The notes: a model not told the origin generated them from the sequence alone. A DNA stretch of 64,000 nt from Bacteroidota bacterium (GCA_018266835.1 JAFDZP010000002.1:1463302-1527301); one strand, 5' to 3'. Positions 34,728 to 44,196 are shown, numbered from the stretch's first letter. Made by a program: numbers and translations.

Positions 34728-34765
34728 AAAAGGTGGGTATGTTCAATGCTCACCTTTTATTTTTT
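34728..34765 (+). terminator. Rho-independent terminator
   Basis: Stem AAAAGGTG / CACCTTTT around a 15-nt loop, followed by ATTTTTTATG. It closes the TPR lipoprotein gene. Confidence 0.7.
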
Positions 34766-34800
34766 ATGAACTTTTTTGTTTTCACTACGTTTAAAATTTC

Positions 34801-35781
34801 ATGACTCCCGACTTCAAAAAATATCTTGTTCCCTCTGTTGTTGCAAGACTATCCAATATTGAGCTGAAAGCAAAGTCAGTTGTGGAAGGCTTTATGACGG
34901 GTCTGCACAAATCGCCTTATCACGGATTCAGCGTTGAGTTTGCAGAGCACCGCCAATACATGCCCGGGGACGATCTGAAATTTCTTGACTGGAAAGTTTA
35001 TGCAAGAACGGGAAGATATTATATTAAAAGATTTGAAGAAGAGACAAACTTAAAATCGTACATACTTCTTGATATCAGCAAGTCAATGGATTTTTCTTCC
35101 AACAAAAGCAAAGATACTTCTGCTGAAAAGAAAGGTATTGCAAAATTGTTCGGGAAGACAAAATCTCCCATAGAAGAATCTAAATCATATCTTACAAAAC
35201 TTGAGTACGGTTCATATGTTGCCGCTTCGCTTGCTTATCTTATGCTGCTTCAAAGAGATGCTATTTCCCTTACAACGTACGATACGAAAATCCAGAATTA
35301 TATTTCACCCAGGGCAACTGATTCGAATTTAAAACTCATGCTTCACGCTCTTAACAATATTCAATCAACCGATAAAACGGGAACTGCCCGCTGCCTTAAT
35401 GAAATTGCCGACAAAGTAAAAAGAAGAGGACTGGTTATTATTATAAGTGACTTATTCGATGACCAGAAAGAAGTGCTGAGCGCCTTAAGACATTTCAAAT
35501 ATACAAAGAACGAAGTAATCGTTTTTCAGATTCTTGACCCTGTTGAGTTAAGCTTCTTATCAGGGAATCCTGTAACACTGAAGGATATGGAAACGCAGGA
35601 GGAAATGTTCAGCCAGCCTTTTGTTATCCAAAAGGCTTATCAGGAAGCTGTAAAAGAGTTTACAGATGTCTATAAAACTGAATGCGCTAAAAGCGATATT
35701 GATTATATAATGCTCTCTACCGAAAGTACATTCGATAAAGCTCTTATAAATTACCTCTCAAAAAGAATGAAGATGATGTAA
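34801..35781 (+). CDS. DUF58 domain protein (VWA-like)
   Basis: 326 residues, no signal peptide. The DUF58 signature is clear: GLHKSPYHGFSVEFAEHRQYMPGDDLKFLDWKVYARTGRYYIKRFEEETN, followed by a VWA-like fold with a MIDAS-type LLDISKSMDF and later VIIISDLFDD. DUF58 proteins usually act with MoxR AAA+ ATPases in protein or metal-cofactor maturation. No MoxR gene is seen here. It meets the GWxTD gene tail-to-tail with a 3-nt gap. Confidence 0.9.
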   Translation: MTPDFKKYLVPSVVARLSNIELKAKSVVEGFMTGLHKSPYHGFSVEFAEHRQYMPGDDLKFLDWKVYARTGRYYIKRFEEETNLKSYILLDISKSMDFSSNKSKDTSAEKKGIAKLFGKTKSPIEESKSYLTKLEYGSYVAASLAYLMLLQRDAISLTTYDTKIQNYISPRATDSNLKLMLHALNNIQSTDKTGTARCLNEIADKVKRRGLVIIISDLFDDQKEVLSALRHFKYTKNEVIVFQILDPVELSFLSGNPVTLKDMETQEEMFSQPFVIQKAYQEAVKEFTDVYKTECAKSDIDYIMLSTESTFDKALINYLSKRMKMM

Positions 35782-35784
35782 AAA

Positions 35785-37095
35785 TTATCTGAATCTGAAA
35801 TCGTCATAAATCGGAGTTATCAATCTGTAATCTCCGAATCCCGAATCATCTACAAATACAAACTGCCTGTTTATATCATAATAGTCCCAGACTTCGTAAG
35901 GCTTAGTCTGATTTTCAAACGGATGTCTGTCTATATTGCTCGGGTTTCCGTAAATGATATATACCATTCCCATATCAGTTCTCCAGCCATCGTTGTAATG
36001 AGAATATCTTTCATTGGCAATTCTGATTCTATTATAATATTCAATCATTAATTCATTTCGCGGCGTATTTGGTGACGGGTCTTTCTTTTTCCAGAATTCT
36101 ATAAACTTCTTTTCCTTTTCGCCGTTTGTTTTTGCGCTCTTTAATTTATCCATTTCTTCAGAGGTTGCAATATATTGAAGCTGGCTTATGGCAACATCGA
36201 TATCTTTTATAGCTACAGGAAAATCAGTCCAGCGGTTTGTGACGTTTTTAGAAATCAAGATTTTTCCTGATGAATTATCTTTGACTTCCATTTTAAAATC
36301 CCCAATCATTATTTTTTCTGAGGAAAGCTTCTCGATAATTTTATTAACGCCGGGGTACAGAGTATATTTATTCGTTTCAAGTGTGATAGGATCATTTTTA
36401 CTATCGGTGACGAAGTAAGTATAACTTACATCCGTATTAGTTGTTTTTGCGCTGTAAACTTCAAAAAAAACATAAAAATCTTTCAGCACTCCGAGATTGT
36501 TATTTACAGATGGTGTAATTTTTTTCTTTCCGCTTGCTTCAATTTCATAGTTTGATACTATCATCATATCACTGGCAAAAATTTCATCGGCAGAGTGGTC
36601 AATAACTTTAAAAGGATAAGTTTTAGTAAGTTCCTTTTTCGAATTATTATCTTTAAGAGTAACAACAGCGGAGTAAGTTCCCGGTTTCAATGGAAACGAC
36701 TGAACAATAAATTTAGAATCATCTTTATATGTTTTTGAATCAGCTGAGGGAATGCTAATGTTTTCATCCCGGGTTTCGTTTATTACTGCCTGATTTAAAT
36801 CACTCGTTACTTTAATGCTGTATGTCAGGTTTGAAACAAGGTCCTTTGTAGCGGCTGCGCTTTTTTTGAACTGTATGCCGTCGTAAGGAATTTCCAGATA
36901 GAAATCCAAACGCGCATTTGCGCTATCCTTATTATTGTAAAAAACTAAAGGGTCTGCGTAAAATAATTCTTTTACACTGGTATAATTGGAAAGGGTTTTA
37001 TCTTTTAACTGCGCAAAAGAAAAATTATAACTAAGGGTAATTAAAACTATTGCTGCAATAAATAAGGAGGGGTTTCTTCGTGCTCTGGTATTCAT
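35785..37095 (-). CDS. GWxTD domain-containing exported protein
   Basis: 436 residues. Signal peptide ending SFAQ. The C-terminal domain carries DGWRTDMGMVYIIYG (the G-W-x-T-D motif) and a closing YEVWDYYDINRQFVFVDDSGFGDYRL, the usual pattern of this Bacteroidota/Ignavibacteria family. The N-terminal two thirds is beta-rich. Role unknown; exported. It lies 26 nt after rimO on the same strand and may be co-transcribed. Confidence 0.9.
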   Translation of the reverse strand: MNTRARRNPSLFIAAIVLITLSYNFSFAQLKDKTLSNYTSVKELFYADPLVFYNNKDSANARLDFYLEIPYDGIQFKKSAAATKDLVSNLTYSIKVTSDLNQAVINETRDENISIPSADSKTYKDDSKFIVQSFPLKPGTYSAVVTLKDNNSKKELTKTYPFKVIDHSADEIFASDMMIVSNYEIEASGKKKITPSVNNNLGVLKDFYVFFEVYSAKTTNTDVSYTYFVTDSKNDPITLETNKYTLYPGVNKIIEKLSSEKIMIGDFKMEVKDNSSGKILISKNVTNRWTDFPVAIKDIDVAISQLQYIATSEEMDKLKSAKTNGEKEKKFIEFWKKKDPSPNTPRNELMIEYYNRIRIANERYSHYNDGWRTDMGMVYIIYGNPSNIDRHPFENQTKPYEVWDYYDINRQFVFVDDSGFGDYRLITPIYDDFRFR

Positions 37096-37121
37096 GTTGA
37101 ATACTTTATGTTAATTTAAAA

Positions 37122-38426
37122 TTAAACTATTTCTGCGAATAAATCAAACTCTTCCGAATCGTAGATTTTTACTTCCGAAAAATTCCCGATTTTAATTTTT
37201 TCGTCTTTATTTATATAAACTTCCTGGTCAATTTCAGGCGCGTCTTTGTAAGTTCTTCCTATGAAATAATCTTCTTCTTCCCTGTCCACAATTACTTTGT
37301 AATTTTTTCCAATGCTGTTCTTATTTGCTTCGAGTGAGTTCTCTCTCTGGGCATCAAGAAGTAACTTCTGTCTTAGTAATTTTTCTTTCATCGGAATTCT
37401 GTCAGGAATATCAAATGCAGTTGTTCCTTCTTCATGTGAGTAAGGGAAAACGCCAAGTCTCTCGAACTTAAACTCTTTTATAAAATCCAATAGCTGCTGA
37501 AAATCTTTTTCTGTCTCATCGGGATATCCCGTGATGAAAGTTGTTCTTAACGCTATATCAGGAATTTCCGTTCTCAATTTATCAAACAATCCCATTAAAG
37601 TCTTGTTCGTAATTCCGCGTCTCATGGATTTCAAAACGTTATCGGAAATATGCTGAACGGGCATATCAAGATACTTACAGATGTTTTCCGTGTTCTTTAT
37701 GGTATCAATTAAATCAACGGGGAATCTTGAAGGATAGGCATACATAAGACGAATCCATTCTATCCCCTTTACTTTAGACAGTTCATTTAGTACGAGTGTT
37801 ACATTTCTTTTGTTGTCAGTATCAAACCCCCAGTAAGTTGTGTCCTGTCCTATGATTATAAGCTCCTTAACTCCTTTTGAAGCAAGTGACTGTGCTTCCA
37901 TCAAAATCTGCTGAAGAGGTTTGGAAACGTGTCTGCCCCGCATTATCGGAATAGCGCAGAATGAGCATGGATTGTTACATCCTTCACTGATTTTCAAGTA
38001 TGCAAAGTGATTTGGTCCGGTTAAAATTCTCTCACCGAGAAGATTGCTTTTATAATCTACTCCTATTTCATTTAGTATATCTACAACGGTCTGATGTTTA
38101 TCGGTTGCGCCGAAGTATCTGTCAACTTGCGGAATTTCCTTTTCAAGCTCAATCCCATATCTATCAGAGAGGCATCCTGCAACGTAAACGTTATCAATTT
38201 TCTTTTTTGATTTTAAGTCAACTGCTCTGAGGATTGTATCAATCGATTCCTGCTTTGCAGCTTCAATAAAGCCGCATGTGTTTATTAAAACTGTATTGGA
38301 ATCTCTTTCATCTTCAACGATTTCAATATCGTTTGACTTCAGCTGGCTCATAATAAACTCTGAATCTACTACATTCTTTGAGCATCCCAGCGTTATTATC
38401 TTAATTTTGTCTTTTTTAACTTTCAA
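37122..38426 (-). CDS. rimO: Ribosomal protein S12 methylthiotransferase RimO
   Basis: 434 residues. N-terminal cysteines C15 (LGCSKNVVDSE, the RimO form), C51 (NTCGFI) and C85 (GCLSDRY) for the auxiliary cluster, radical SAM motif C150-x3-C154-x2-C157 (CNNPCSFC), and a C-terminal TRAM domain (YKVIVDREEEDYFIGRTYKDAPEID). RimO adds methylthio to an Asp of ribosomal protein S12. Start at the ATG 38426 gives MKVKKDKIKIITLGCSKN. Followed by the GWxTD gene. Confidence 0.94.
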   Translation of the reverse strand: MKVKKDKIKIITLGCSKNVVDSEFIMSQLKSNDIEIVEDERDSNTVLINTCGFIEAAKQESIDTILRAVDLKSKKKIDNVYVAGCLSDRYGIELEKEIPQVDRYFGATDKHQTVVDILNEIGVDYKSNLLGERILTGPNHFAYLKISEGCNNPCSFCAIPIMRGRHVSKPLQQILMEAQSLASKGVKELIIIGQDTTYWGFDTDNKRNVTLVLNELSKVKGIEWIRLMYAYPSRFPVDLIDTIKNTENICKYLDMPVQHISDNVLKSMRRGITNKTLMGLFDKLRTEIPDIALRTTFITGYPDETEKDFQQLLDFIKEFKFERLGVFPYSHEEGTTAFDIPDRIPMKEKLLRQKLLLDAQRENSLEANKNSIGKNYKVIVDREEEDYFIGRTYKDAPEIDQEVYINKDEKIKIGNFSEVKIYDSEEFDLFAEIV

Positions 38427-38910
38427 ATAGGTTGATTTATTTCTTTTGAACTAAATTAATCTTTCTATGCGGGTAAATTAATGCAAAAAAGAATAAAAGT
38501 TAGTTTTAAAAAATGGATTTTTAGCGGGGTTAAGTTCTGTTAAAACATATAGTGAAACTTACGCCCCCTCGTAAGTTATGTGTTAAATAGCTGATTAATC
38601 AGTATGGGAGTTTTTGGTAAAACTAATTACTGCTGATACTTTTAACTTTTAAAAAAGAACTACTACAAAATACAAACTTAAAAACTTTTTTCAAACTGTT
38701 TCTTCCCTATTAGCAGGGTTTCCCTATATATACGTTAATTTAAACAAAAGCATTTGAATATTAGTTGTAAAAAGCAAAACTTCCTTAAGCACATTTCATG
38801 TTGTCCCCTTTTTCAGGAATCATTCGTTATTAAAGTATAAAACGCCTGACTTGTAACGTCTTTCGTTTTATTTTTAAATTAAAACTTATATTTTAAAACA
38901 AATTAATATT
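38427..38910. other. Intergenic region with short repeats
   Basis: 484 nt without a gene, between the divergent rimO and DinB genes. It contains a palindrome with the AACTTACG stem (38554-38579) and a CCCTATTAGCAGG string near 38708. Both elements also occur at 14459-14695, there in the opposite relative order. Confidence 0.6.
38554..38579. repeat. Palindromic repeat with AACTTACG stem, copy 2
   Basis: AACTTACG (38556-38563), loop CCCCCT, CGTAAGTT (38570-38577). Reverse complement of the core at 14660-14689, loop included. Confidence 0.7.
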
Positions 38911-39354
38911 ATGACAAATTCAATTTTTTCAAAGCAGCTGCAGTTTTTAAAACACGTTGTAAACCTAAACCTAGGTGAAGTTTCACACGAAGACAGCCTT
39001 ACAACAGCTCCAAACGGAGGCAATTCTGTTAACTGGCTACTTGGACATATGATAGTAGTAAGAGACGGAATGATGAAAGCGCTCGGCCTCGAGCCGGTAG
39101 CGAATGAATCATTAATAAACCTTTATCAAAGAGGAACCGACAATGTAACAGCAGAAAACGCAAATAAGCTGGAAAATCTGCTTGAGATGTATAACAGAGG
39201 AAGCGATGAAATGATAAAACGTCTTGAAGGCGACGAAGTGACTGATGCCGAAGCGGTTGATACTATGACTGTATTGTTATTCCACGAAGCATATCATGCA
39301 GGACAAATTGGCCTGTTCAGAAGAATAATGGGTAAAGATTCCAAAATAAAATAA
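38911..39354 (+). CDS. DinB-like family protein
   Basis: 147 residues, four-helix-bundle pattern. DinB marks: NSVNWLLGHMIVVRDG near residue 42 (first His) and LLFHEAYHAGQIGLFRRIMG near the end (metal-binding His triad positions). DinB-like proteins are thought to be metal-dependent thiol S-transferases or detoxifiers. It precedes the SprT-like gene by 20 nt and may share its transcript. Confidence 0.88.
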   Translation: MTNSIFSKQLQFLKHVVNLNLGEVSHEDSLTTAPNGGNSVNWLLGHMIVVRDGMMKALGLEPVANESLINLYQRGTDNVTAENANKLENLLEMYNRGSDEMIKRLEGDEVTDAEAVDTMTVLLFHEAYHAGQIGLFRRIMGKDSKIK

Positions 39355-39374
39355 TTGAAAAGAATAAGGAACGA

Positions 39375-39998
39375 TTGAACAATAAATATACTGAGATACT
39401 AAGAAAATATTTTCCGGAAGCCTCGCTGCCATACGTATTAAAATGTTTTTCTGATTACACCTTCTCGTTAAAAATTTCACGCACACGTAAAACTAAAATG
39501 GGTGACTATACTCACCCATTTAAGGATAAAGGGCACAGAATAACGGTTAATCACGATCTGAACAAGTATGCTTTCCTGATTACGTTCATCCATGAGCTGG
39601 CGCACCTGACTGCCTATGAAAAATATAAGAACAGAGTCGCTCCCCATGGAAAAGAATGGAAAGAGGATTTTAAAAATTTAATGAAGCCTGTTTTAAACGA
39701 AGAAGTTTTTCCTTCCGATATAATTACGGAGATACATTCCTATTTCAAAAATCCCACTGCATCAAGCTGTACTGATGTAAATCTTTACCGCGCATTAAGG
39801 AAGTATGACAACCTGAACGGTTACGAGCTGCTTGAAAATATTCCCGAGCATTCCATCTTCTCTCTTCCCGACGGAAGAACATTTCTTAAAGGAAGGCAGT
39901 TAAGAAAAAGATTTTACTGCCGTCTTCTGCCGACAAATAAAAATTATTTCATCAATCCTCTTGCAAAAGTTAAGCTCCTAAGCGAGTCAATTTTTTAA
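39375..39998 (+). CDS. SprT-like zinc metalloprotease domain protein
   Basis: 207 residues from a TTG. The zinc motif is ITFIHELAHLTAYEKYKNRVAPHGKEWKEDF: HELAH followed by a third His in PHGKEW, as in SprT/Spartan. In eukaryotes Spartan cleaves DNA-protein cross-links; bacterial SprT roles are not settled. A C-terminal part without the usual zinc-ribbon cysteines follows. No signal peptide, so cytoplasmic. Confidence 0.85.
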   Translation: MNNKYTEILRKYFPEASLPYVLKCFSDYTFSLKISRTRKTKMGDYTHPFKDKGHRITVNHDLNKYAFLITFIHELAHLTAYEKYKNRVAPHGKEWKEDFKNLMKPVLNEEVFPSDIITEIHSYFKNPTASSCTDVNLYRALRKYDNLNGYELLENIPEHSIFSLPDGRTFLKGRQLRKRFYCRLLPTNKNYFINPLAKVKLLSESIF

Positions 39999-40216
39999 AA
40001 TCTGCAAAATTAAACACACCTGTTGTAATTTTTTTTCATTATAAAAATTTTGTAAAATATTTTTTATTAAAAAATAAATTTTTCATAGGAGAAATTGTAA
40101 ATTTTCCTATGAAATTACTTTCAAAAATAAATCTTGACAATAAAGATTATAATATTATATTAGCAGAAGTTTTTTCGCAAGTATTATGCGAAAATAATTT
40201 TTTTATAAAATATTTT

Positions 40217-41311
40217 TTGAGAGTAGCATTATTATATAACGTAAAGAAAGATTCAGAAGAAGCAGTTGAATCGAAATCTCAGAAAGACAGCAAGAAAGAC
40301 TTCAGCAAGTATCTTAACGAGAACCTCGTAAAGAACTATCCTGAAAGACTTGATGACACTTTCGCCGAATGGGATTCCGAAGAAACTATCGATGCACTGA
40401 AAGCTGCCATAGAAACAGTCGGACATGAAGTTACTCTTATCGAAGCCGATGCTGACGCTTATGATAAACTAAAAAATATAAGACCTGAATTTGTATTCAA
40501 CGTTGCCGAAGGCGAGCTTGGCGTATCACGCGAGTCGCAGTTTCCTGCAATAATGGAAATGCTCGATATACCATTCACAGGCAGCGATTCAATTTCCATA
40601 GGCATTTGTCACGATAAATCACGCTGCAAAGAAGTATTATCATACTATAACGTTCCGAACTCATCATTTTTTATCACAGACAACGTAAATGATGTTCCTT
40701 CTGACTTAACATATCCTAGATTCGTTAAGCCGCTCCATGAAGGCTCCTCTAAAGGAATTTTCAACTCATCTGTTGCAAATAACATAGAAGAACTTAAAAG
40801 CGAAATTACAAGAATAAAGGATTGTTACGACCAGCCTGCACTTGTTGAGGATTTTTTAACAGGAAAAGAGTTTACAGTCGCTTTAATGGGAAATGGCAGC
40901 GATGTCCGTGTTCTTCCTATCGTTGAAATAAATCTTGATGCAGTACCAAGTGACTTCAATAAAATTTATTCATACGAAGTGAAATGGTTCTTCGATACAA
41001 GAGAGAACCAGTTAGATATATTCAGATGTCCCGCAAATATTTCCGATGAATTATACAAAGCGATTGAAAAAGTCTGCAAAGATGCCTTTAAAGCGTTAAG
41101 ACTTCGTGACTGGGCAAGAATGGATGTAAGATTGGACAGAAACGGAGTGCCGAACATAATTGAAGTAAATCCTTTACCCGGAATTTTACCTGACCCTGCA
41201 GATAACTCATGTTACCCGAAGGCAGCAAGAAACGCAGGAATGGATTACAATGCAATGATAAACGCAGTTTTGAACGAAGCAGTTAAAAGATATTCAAAGG
41301 AGCAGAAGTAA
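40217..41311 (+). CDS. D-Ala-D-Ala-ligase-like ATP-grasp enzyme 1
   Basis: 364 residues from a TTG at 40217. A longer frame opens at 40109, but its extra 36 residues are AT-rich and not homologous; the shorter start gives LRVALLYNV, the usual opening strand of the family, and exactly the length of the next gene. Domain order: N-terminal Rossmann-like part (to about 110), then ATP-grasp with RPEFVFNVAEGELGVSRE, IPFTGSDSISIGICHDKS, ALVEDFLTGKEFTVALMG, RDWARMDVRLD and IEVNPLPGILPD (metal-binding acids). It joins a carboxylate to an amine using ATP. First gene of a four-gene cluster ending in a KamA-type enzyme. Confidence 0.88.
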   Translation: MRVALLYNVKKDSEEAVESKSQKDSKKDFSKYLNENLVKNYPERLDDTFAEWDSEETIDALKAAIETVGHEVTLIEADADAYDKLKNIRPEFVFNVAEGELGVSRESQFPAIMEMLDIPFTGSDSISIGICHDKSRCKEVLSYYNVPNSSFFITDNVNDVPSDLTYPRFVKPLHEGSSKGIFNSSVANNIEELKSEITRIKDCYDQPALVEDFLTGKEFTVALMGNGSDVRVLPIVEINLDAVPSDFNKIYSYEVKWFFDTRENQLDIFRCPANISDELYKAIEKVCKDAFKALRLRDWARMDVRLDRNGVPNIIEVNPLPGILPDPADNSCYPKAARNAGMDYNAMINAVLNEAVKRYSKEQK

Positions 41312-41317
41312 ATATAA

Positions 41318-42412
41318 ATGAAGATAAGTATAATTTTTAACGATCCGGTTCAATACGCAACAGGAAAGATTTACACAGACGAAGAAGTAGATACAGTTGA
41401 AGAAGCAATTGACATGAGTGAATATGGTGTGCTTGACGAAGTTAAGTCAGTACAGCGCGCCTTGGAGCCTACAGGACATCAGACAAAGATAGTTCCCGTT
41501 GCTTTAGACGTTCATAAACTGATTGATGAACTAAGAGAAGACAGACCCGATATAATTTTTAATCTGTGCGAATCGCTTGACGGCGACCCTACACAGGAAA
41601 TGAATGTTGCAGCGCTCTTTGAAATATTAAAAATCCCTTACACAGGGAATACAGCAAATACGCTCGGACTTGCACTGAATAAATCACGCGTAAAAGAAAT
41701 TTTGCATTACTATGATATTCCGACATCGGCTCATTACTTGTGTTCAGATGTAAGCAAGTTCAGAGAGAACGGCTACGATAAAGTGAAAGATAAATTTCCT
41801 TTGATAGTAAAGCCATCGAGAGAAGATGCGAGCATAGGAATTGAGAATAAATCGGTTGTACAGAATGAAAAAGAATTACAGGAAAGAATTCAGCATATTA
41901 TCACTGAGTACAAACAGCCTGCTTTAATTGAGCAGTTCATCGACGGAAGAGAAATAAATGTGAGTGTAGTCGGCAATGTGAAAAATAACAGCGAAGATGA
42001 TCTGATTGTATTTCCTATTTCAGAAATTGATTTCAGCGCTTTACCTGCTGATTATCCTAAGATAGTAAGCTATAACAGCAAATGGATGTACAAGACGGTT
42101 GAGTTTGCAGGTACAAAGGCAGTATGCCCTGCGCAGAATCTTTCGCCCGAGCTTGAAGCAACAATAAAAGCGACTGCAAAAAAAGTTTATAGAATTATCG
42201 GCGCGACGGATTATGCGAGAGTTGATTTCAGAGTAAAAGACGGAGTGCCGTACGTACTTGAGTTAAACCCGAATCCCGATATTGCATCGGATGTAGATGA
42301 GGATACAGGCTTCACAAGAAGCGCAAAAGCATACGGATGGACATACGAACAGCTGATACAAAATGTAATTAAGTATTCATGCGAGCGATGGGGAATTAAT
42401 TATTCTGAGTAA
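41318..42412 (+). CDS. D-Ala-D-Ala-ligase-like ATP-grasp enzyme 2
   Basis: 364 residues, a diverged paralog of the preceding gene, 6 nt downstream. Shared landmarks: RPDIIFNLCESLDGDPTQE, IPYTGNTANTLGLALNKSRVKEIL, ALIEQFIDGREINVSVVG, TDYARVDFRVKDGVPYVLELNPNPD. The final acidic motif is ELNPNPDI in place of EVNPLPGI, which hints at a different acceptor pocket. Two ligases in a row suggest two successive peptide-bond steps, or two partner subunits. True Ddl for peptidoglycan cannot be excluded for either one. Confidence 0.88.
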   Translation: MKISIIFNDPVQYATGKIYTDEEVDTVEEAIDMSEYGVLDEVKSVQRALEPTGHQTKIVPVALDVHKLIDELREDRPDIIFNLCESLDGDPTQEMNVAALFEILKIPYTGNTANTLGLALNKSRVKEILHYYDIPTSAHYLCSDVSKFRENGYDKVKDKFPLIVKPSREDASIGIENKSVVQNEKELQERIQHIITEYKQPALIEQFIDGREINVSVVGNVKNNSEDDLIVFPISEIDFSALPADYPKIVSYNSKWMYKTVEFAGTKAVCPAQNLSPELEATIKATAKKVYRIIGATDYARVDFRVKDGVPYVLELNPNPDIASDVDEDTGFTRSAKAYGWTYEQLIQNVIKYSCERWGINYSE

Positions 42413-42441
42413 CAAGTAGTAAGTAGAAAGTATAATGTAAA

Positions 42442-42921
42442 ATGATACGTGCTTTAATACAAGATGACCGCGAAAAGATAAAAAATATTTTAATTGATAC
42501 GAATAATTTTTCCGATGATGAAGTAAGTATTGCTCTTGAATTGCTCGATGTTTATCTGAACAACCCTGAGCAAAAAGATTACGAAATATTTGTTGATGAA
42601 AACGATGATGATAGAAATGAGCTGAACGGATATGTCTGCATCGGTCCCAGACCGTTAACAGAAGGAACATATGATCTGTACTGGATTGCAGTGAATCCCA
42701 AGATTCAGTCCAGAGGCGTAGGCAGCAAACTTGTTCTTTACATTGAAAGTCACATTAAGTCTAATGGCGGCTACCTTGTTTTAATTGAAACATCGGGCAA
42801 GCCTTCATACGAGAAAGAAAGAAAGTTTTACGAGAAAAATAATTACAAGAAAGCAGTTGAGCTTGAACATTTCTACAAAAAAAACGACTCGCTTGTAATT
42901 TATTCAAAGTACCTCTCATAG
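42442..42921 (+). CDS. GNAT-family N-acetyltransferase
   Basis: 159 residues. The acetyl-CoA binding motif A is WIAVNPKIQSRGVGSKLVLYIE (Q/RxxGxG/A), followed by motif B-type segments VLIETSGKPSYEKERKFYEKNNYKK. It is a stand-alone single-domain GNAT. It lies 29 nt after ligase 2 (after a short AAGTAGTAAG repeat) and 102 nt before the KamA gene. In archaea a GNAT (AblB) acetylates beta-lysine made by AblA; a similar use here is inference. Confidence 0.88.
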   Translation: MIRALIQDDREKIKNILIDTNNFSDDEVSIALELLDVYLNNPEQKDYEIFVDENDDDRNELNGYVCIGPRPLTEGTYDLYWIAVNPKIQSRGVGSKLVLYIESHIKSNGGYLVLIETSGKPSYEKERKFYEKNNYKKAVELEHFYKKNDSLVIYSKYLS

Positions 42922-43023
42922 TTTAGAGGAAAAAAGTTTTATAAGAAGAATTTTAATCATGATGATGATTAGTTCTTCATTCACGCATAGATCGTGAAGT
43001 AAGAAACCAAAAAAGGAGAACAA

Positions 43024-44196
43024 ATGGAACTCTGGCAGCAAATGATAAGACAGAGTGTTCATACACCGGACCAGCTTGTAGAGAAGTTCGGTATAAAAAA
43101 AGAAATAGCGGAACGTTTGGATGATTTTTTTCAAGCAAGAATCAATCCTTATTATCTATCACTCATAAGATATCCCGGCGACCCTATATGGCTGCAATGC
43201 GTGCCTGATGAAGTGGAGCTGAATGATATTGATGCACCTGAAGATCCTCTCGGTGAAGACGGAATGAGTCCGGTGCCTAATATCACACACAGATATCCTG
43301 ATAGAGCGTTATTTCTTGTAAATTCTCAGTGCGGTTTATACTGCAGATTCTGTACAAGAAAAAGAAAAGTCGGCGACTCAAGCAAAATTTCCATGAAGGG
43401 ACTTGAAGCTGCTTTCAAATATCTTGAAGAACATACGGAAATTTCCGACGTAATTTTATCCGGCGGCGATCCTCTTATGCTCACGGATGAAATGCTTGAA
43501 AAAATTCTTATTCGTTTACGTACAATAAAACATATTCAGGTTATCCGTCTCGGCTCTAAAATGCCGTGCGTGCTTCCGCACAGAATAACGGAGAAGCTTT
43601 GCAATATGCTTAAGAAATATCATCCGATTTATTGTAATACTCACTTCAATCATCCGTGGGAAATCACAGAGGAAAGCAAACGCGCATGCGGAATGCTTGC
43701 CGATGCAGGTATTCCTGTTGGTAATCAGTGTGTTTTGATGAAAGGAGTTAACGATGACCCTGAAACAATGCGCCAGCTTATGAAAGGCCTGCTTGCAATG
43801 AGAGTCAGACCTTATTATATATACATGGCTGATCTTACAAAAGGAGCGAATCATTTCAGAACACCTATCAGCAAGGGAATTGAAATAATGGATAACCTTC
43901 GCGGACATATTTCGGGACTTGCAGTTCCGCACTTTGTAATCGATGCTCCGGGCGGCGGCGGAAAGATTCCGATTCTTCCGAACTACGTTGTCTCACAGGA
44001 TGAAGATAAAATTGTATTGAGGAATTTCAAATACAACGTTTATGAATATCCCGATGTGAAGGAAGAGAAGGTAAATCCGAAGGTTGAAGAGAATATGAAG
44101 ACATTAAAGAAGAACATTGCCGAGCGACAGGAAAAGCAGAAACGAACTTACGTAAGAAAAGTAAAACTTCCTGTGCTGAATAATCAGGTGAGCTAA
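43024..44196 (+). CDS. KamA-family radical SAM enzyme (lysine 2,3-aminomutase-like)
   Basis: 390 residues with a good SD (AAGGAG). The radical SAM motif is C103-x3-C107-x2-C110 (CGLYCRFC). It matches lysine 2,3-aminomutase along its length: ITPYYLSL-type NPYYLSLIRY, SPVPNITHRYPDR, LLSGGD-type ILSGGDPLM, YCNTHFNHPWEITEES, YYIYMADLTKGANHFRTPISKGIEIMDNLRGH and VIDAPGGGGKIPILPNYV. The two Asp that hold lysine (in YMAD and VIDAP) and the PLP lysine (GGGGK) are present. The C-terminal zinc cysteines of the clostridial enzyme are absent; a Lys-rich tail replaces them. EF-P modification by an EpmB-like enzyme is another option. Confidence 0.9.
   Translation: MELWQQMIRQSVHTPDQLVEKFGIKKEIAERLDDFFQARINPYYLSLIRYPGDPIWLQCVPDEVELNDIDAPEDPLGEDGMSPVPNITHRYPDRALFLVNSQCGLYCRFCTRKRKVGDSSKISMKGLEAAFKYLEEHTEISDVILSGGDPLMLTDEMLEKILIRLRTIKHIQVIRLGSKMPCVLPHRITEKLCNMLKKYHPIYCNTHFNHPWEITEESKRACGMLADAGIPVGNQCVLMKGVNDDPETMRQLMKGLLAMRVRPYYIYMADLTKGANHFRTPISKGIEIMDNLRGHISGLAVPHFVIDAPGGGGKIPILPNYVVSQDEDKIVLRNFKYNVYEYPDVKEEKVNPKVEENMKTLKKNIAERQEKQKRTYVRKVKLPVLNNQVS

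Noticed and set aside
40109..40216. N-terminal extension of the first ATP-grasp gene
   Set aside because: AT-rich, no homology to the family, and the shorter start gives the same length as the paralog.
43516..43932. 138-codon minus-strand frame
   Set aside because: Antisense to the kamA gene; no signal or motif of its own.
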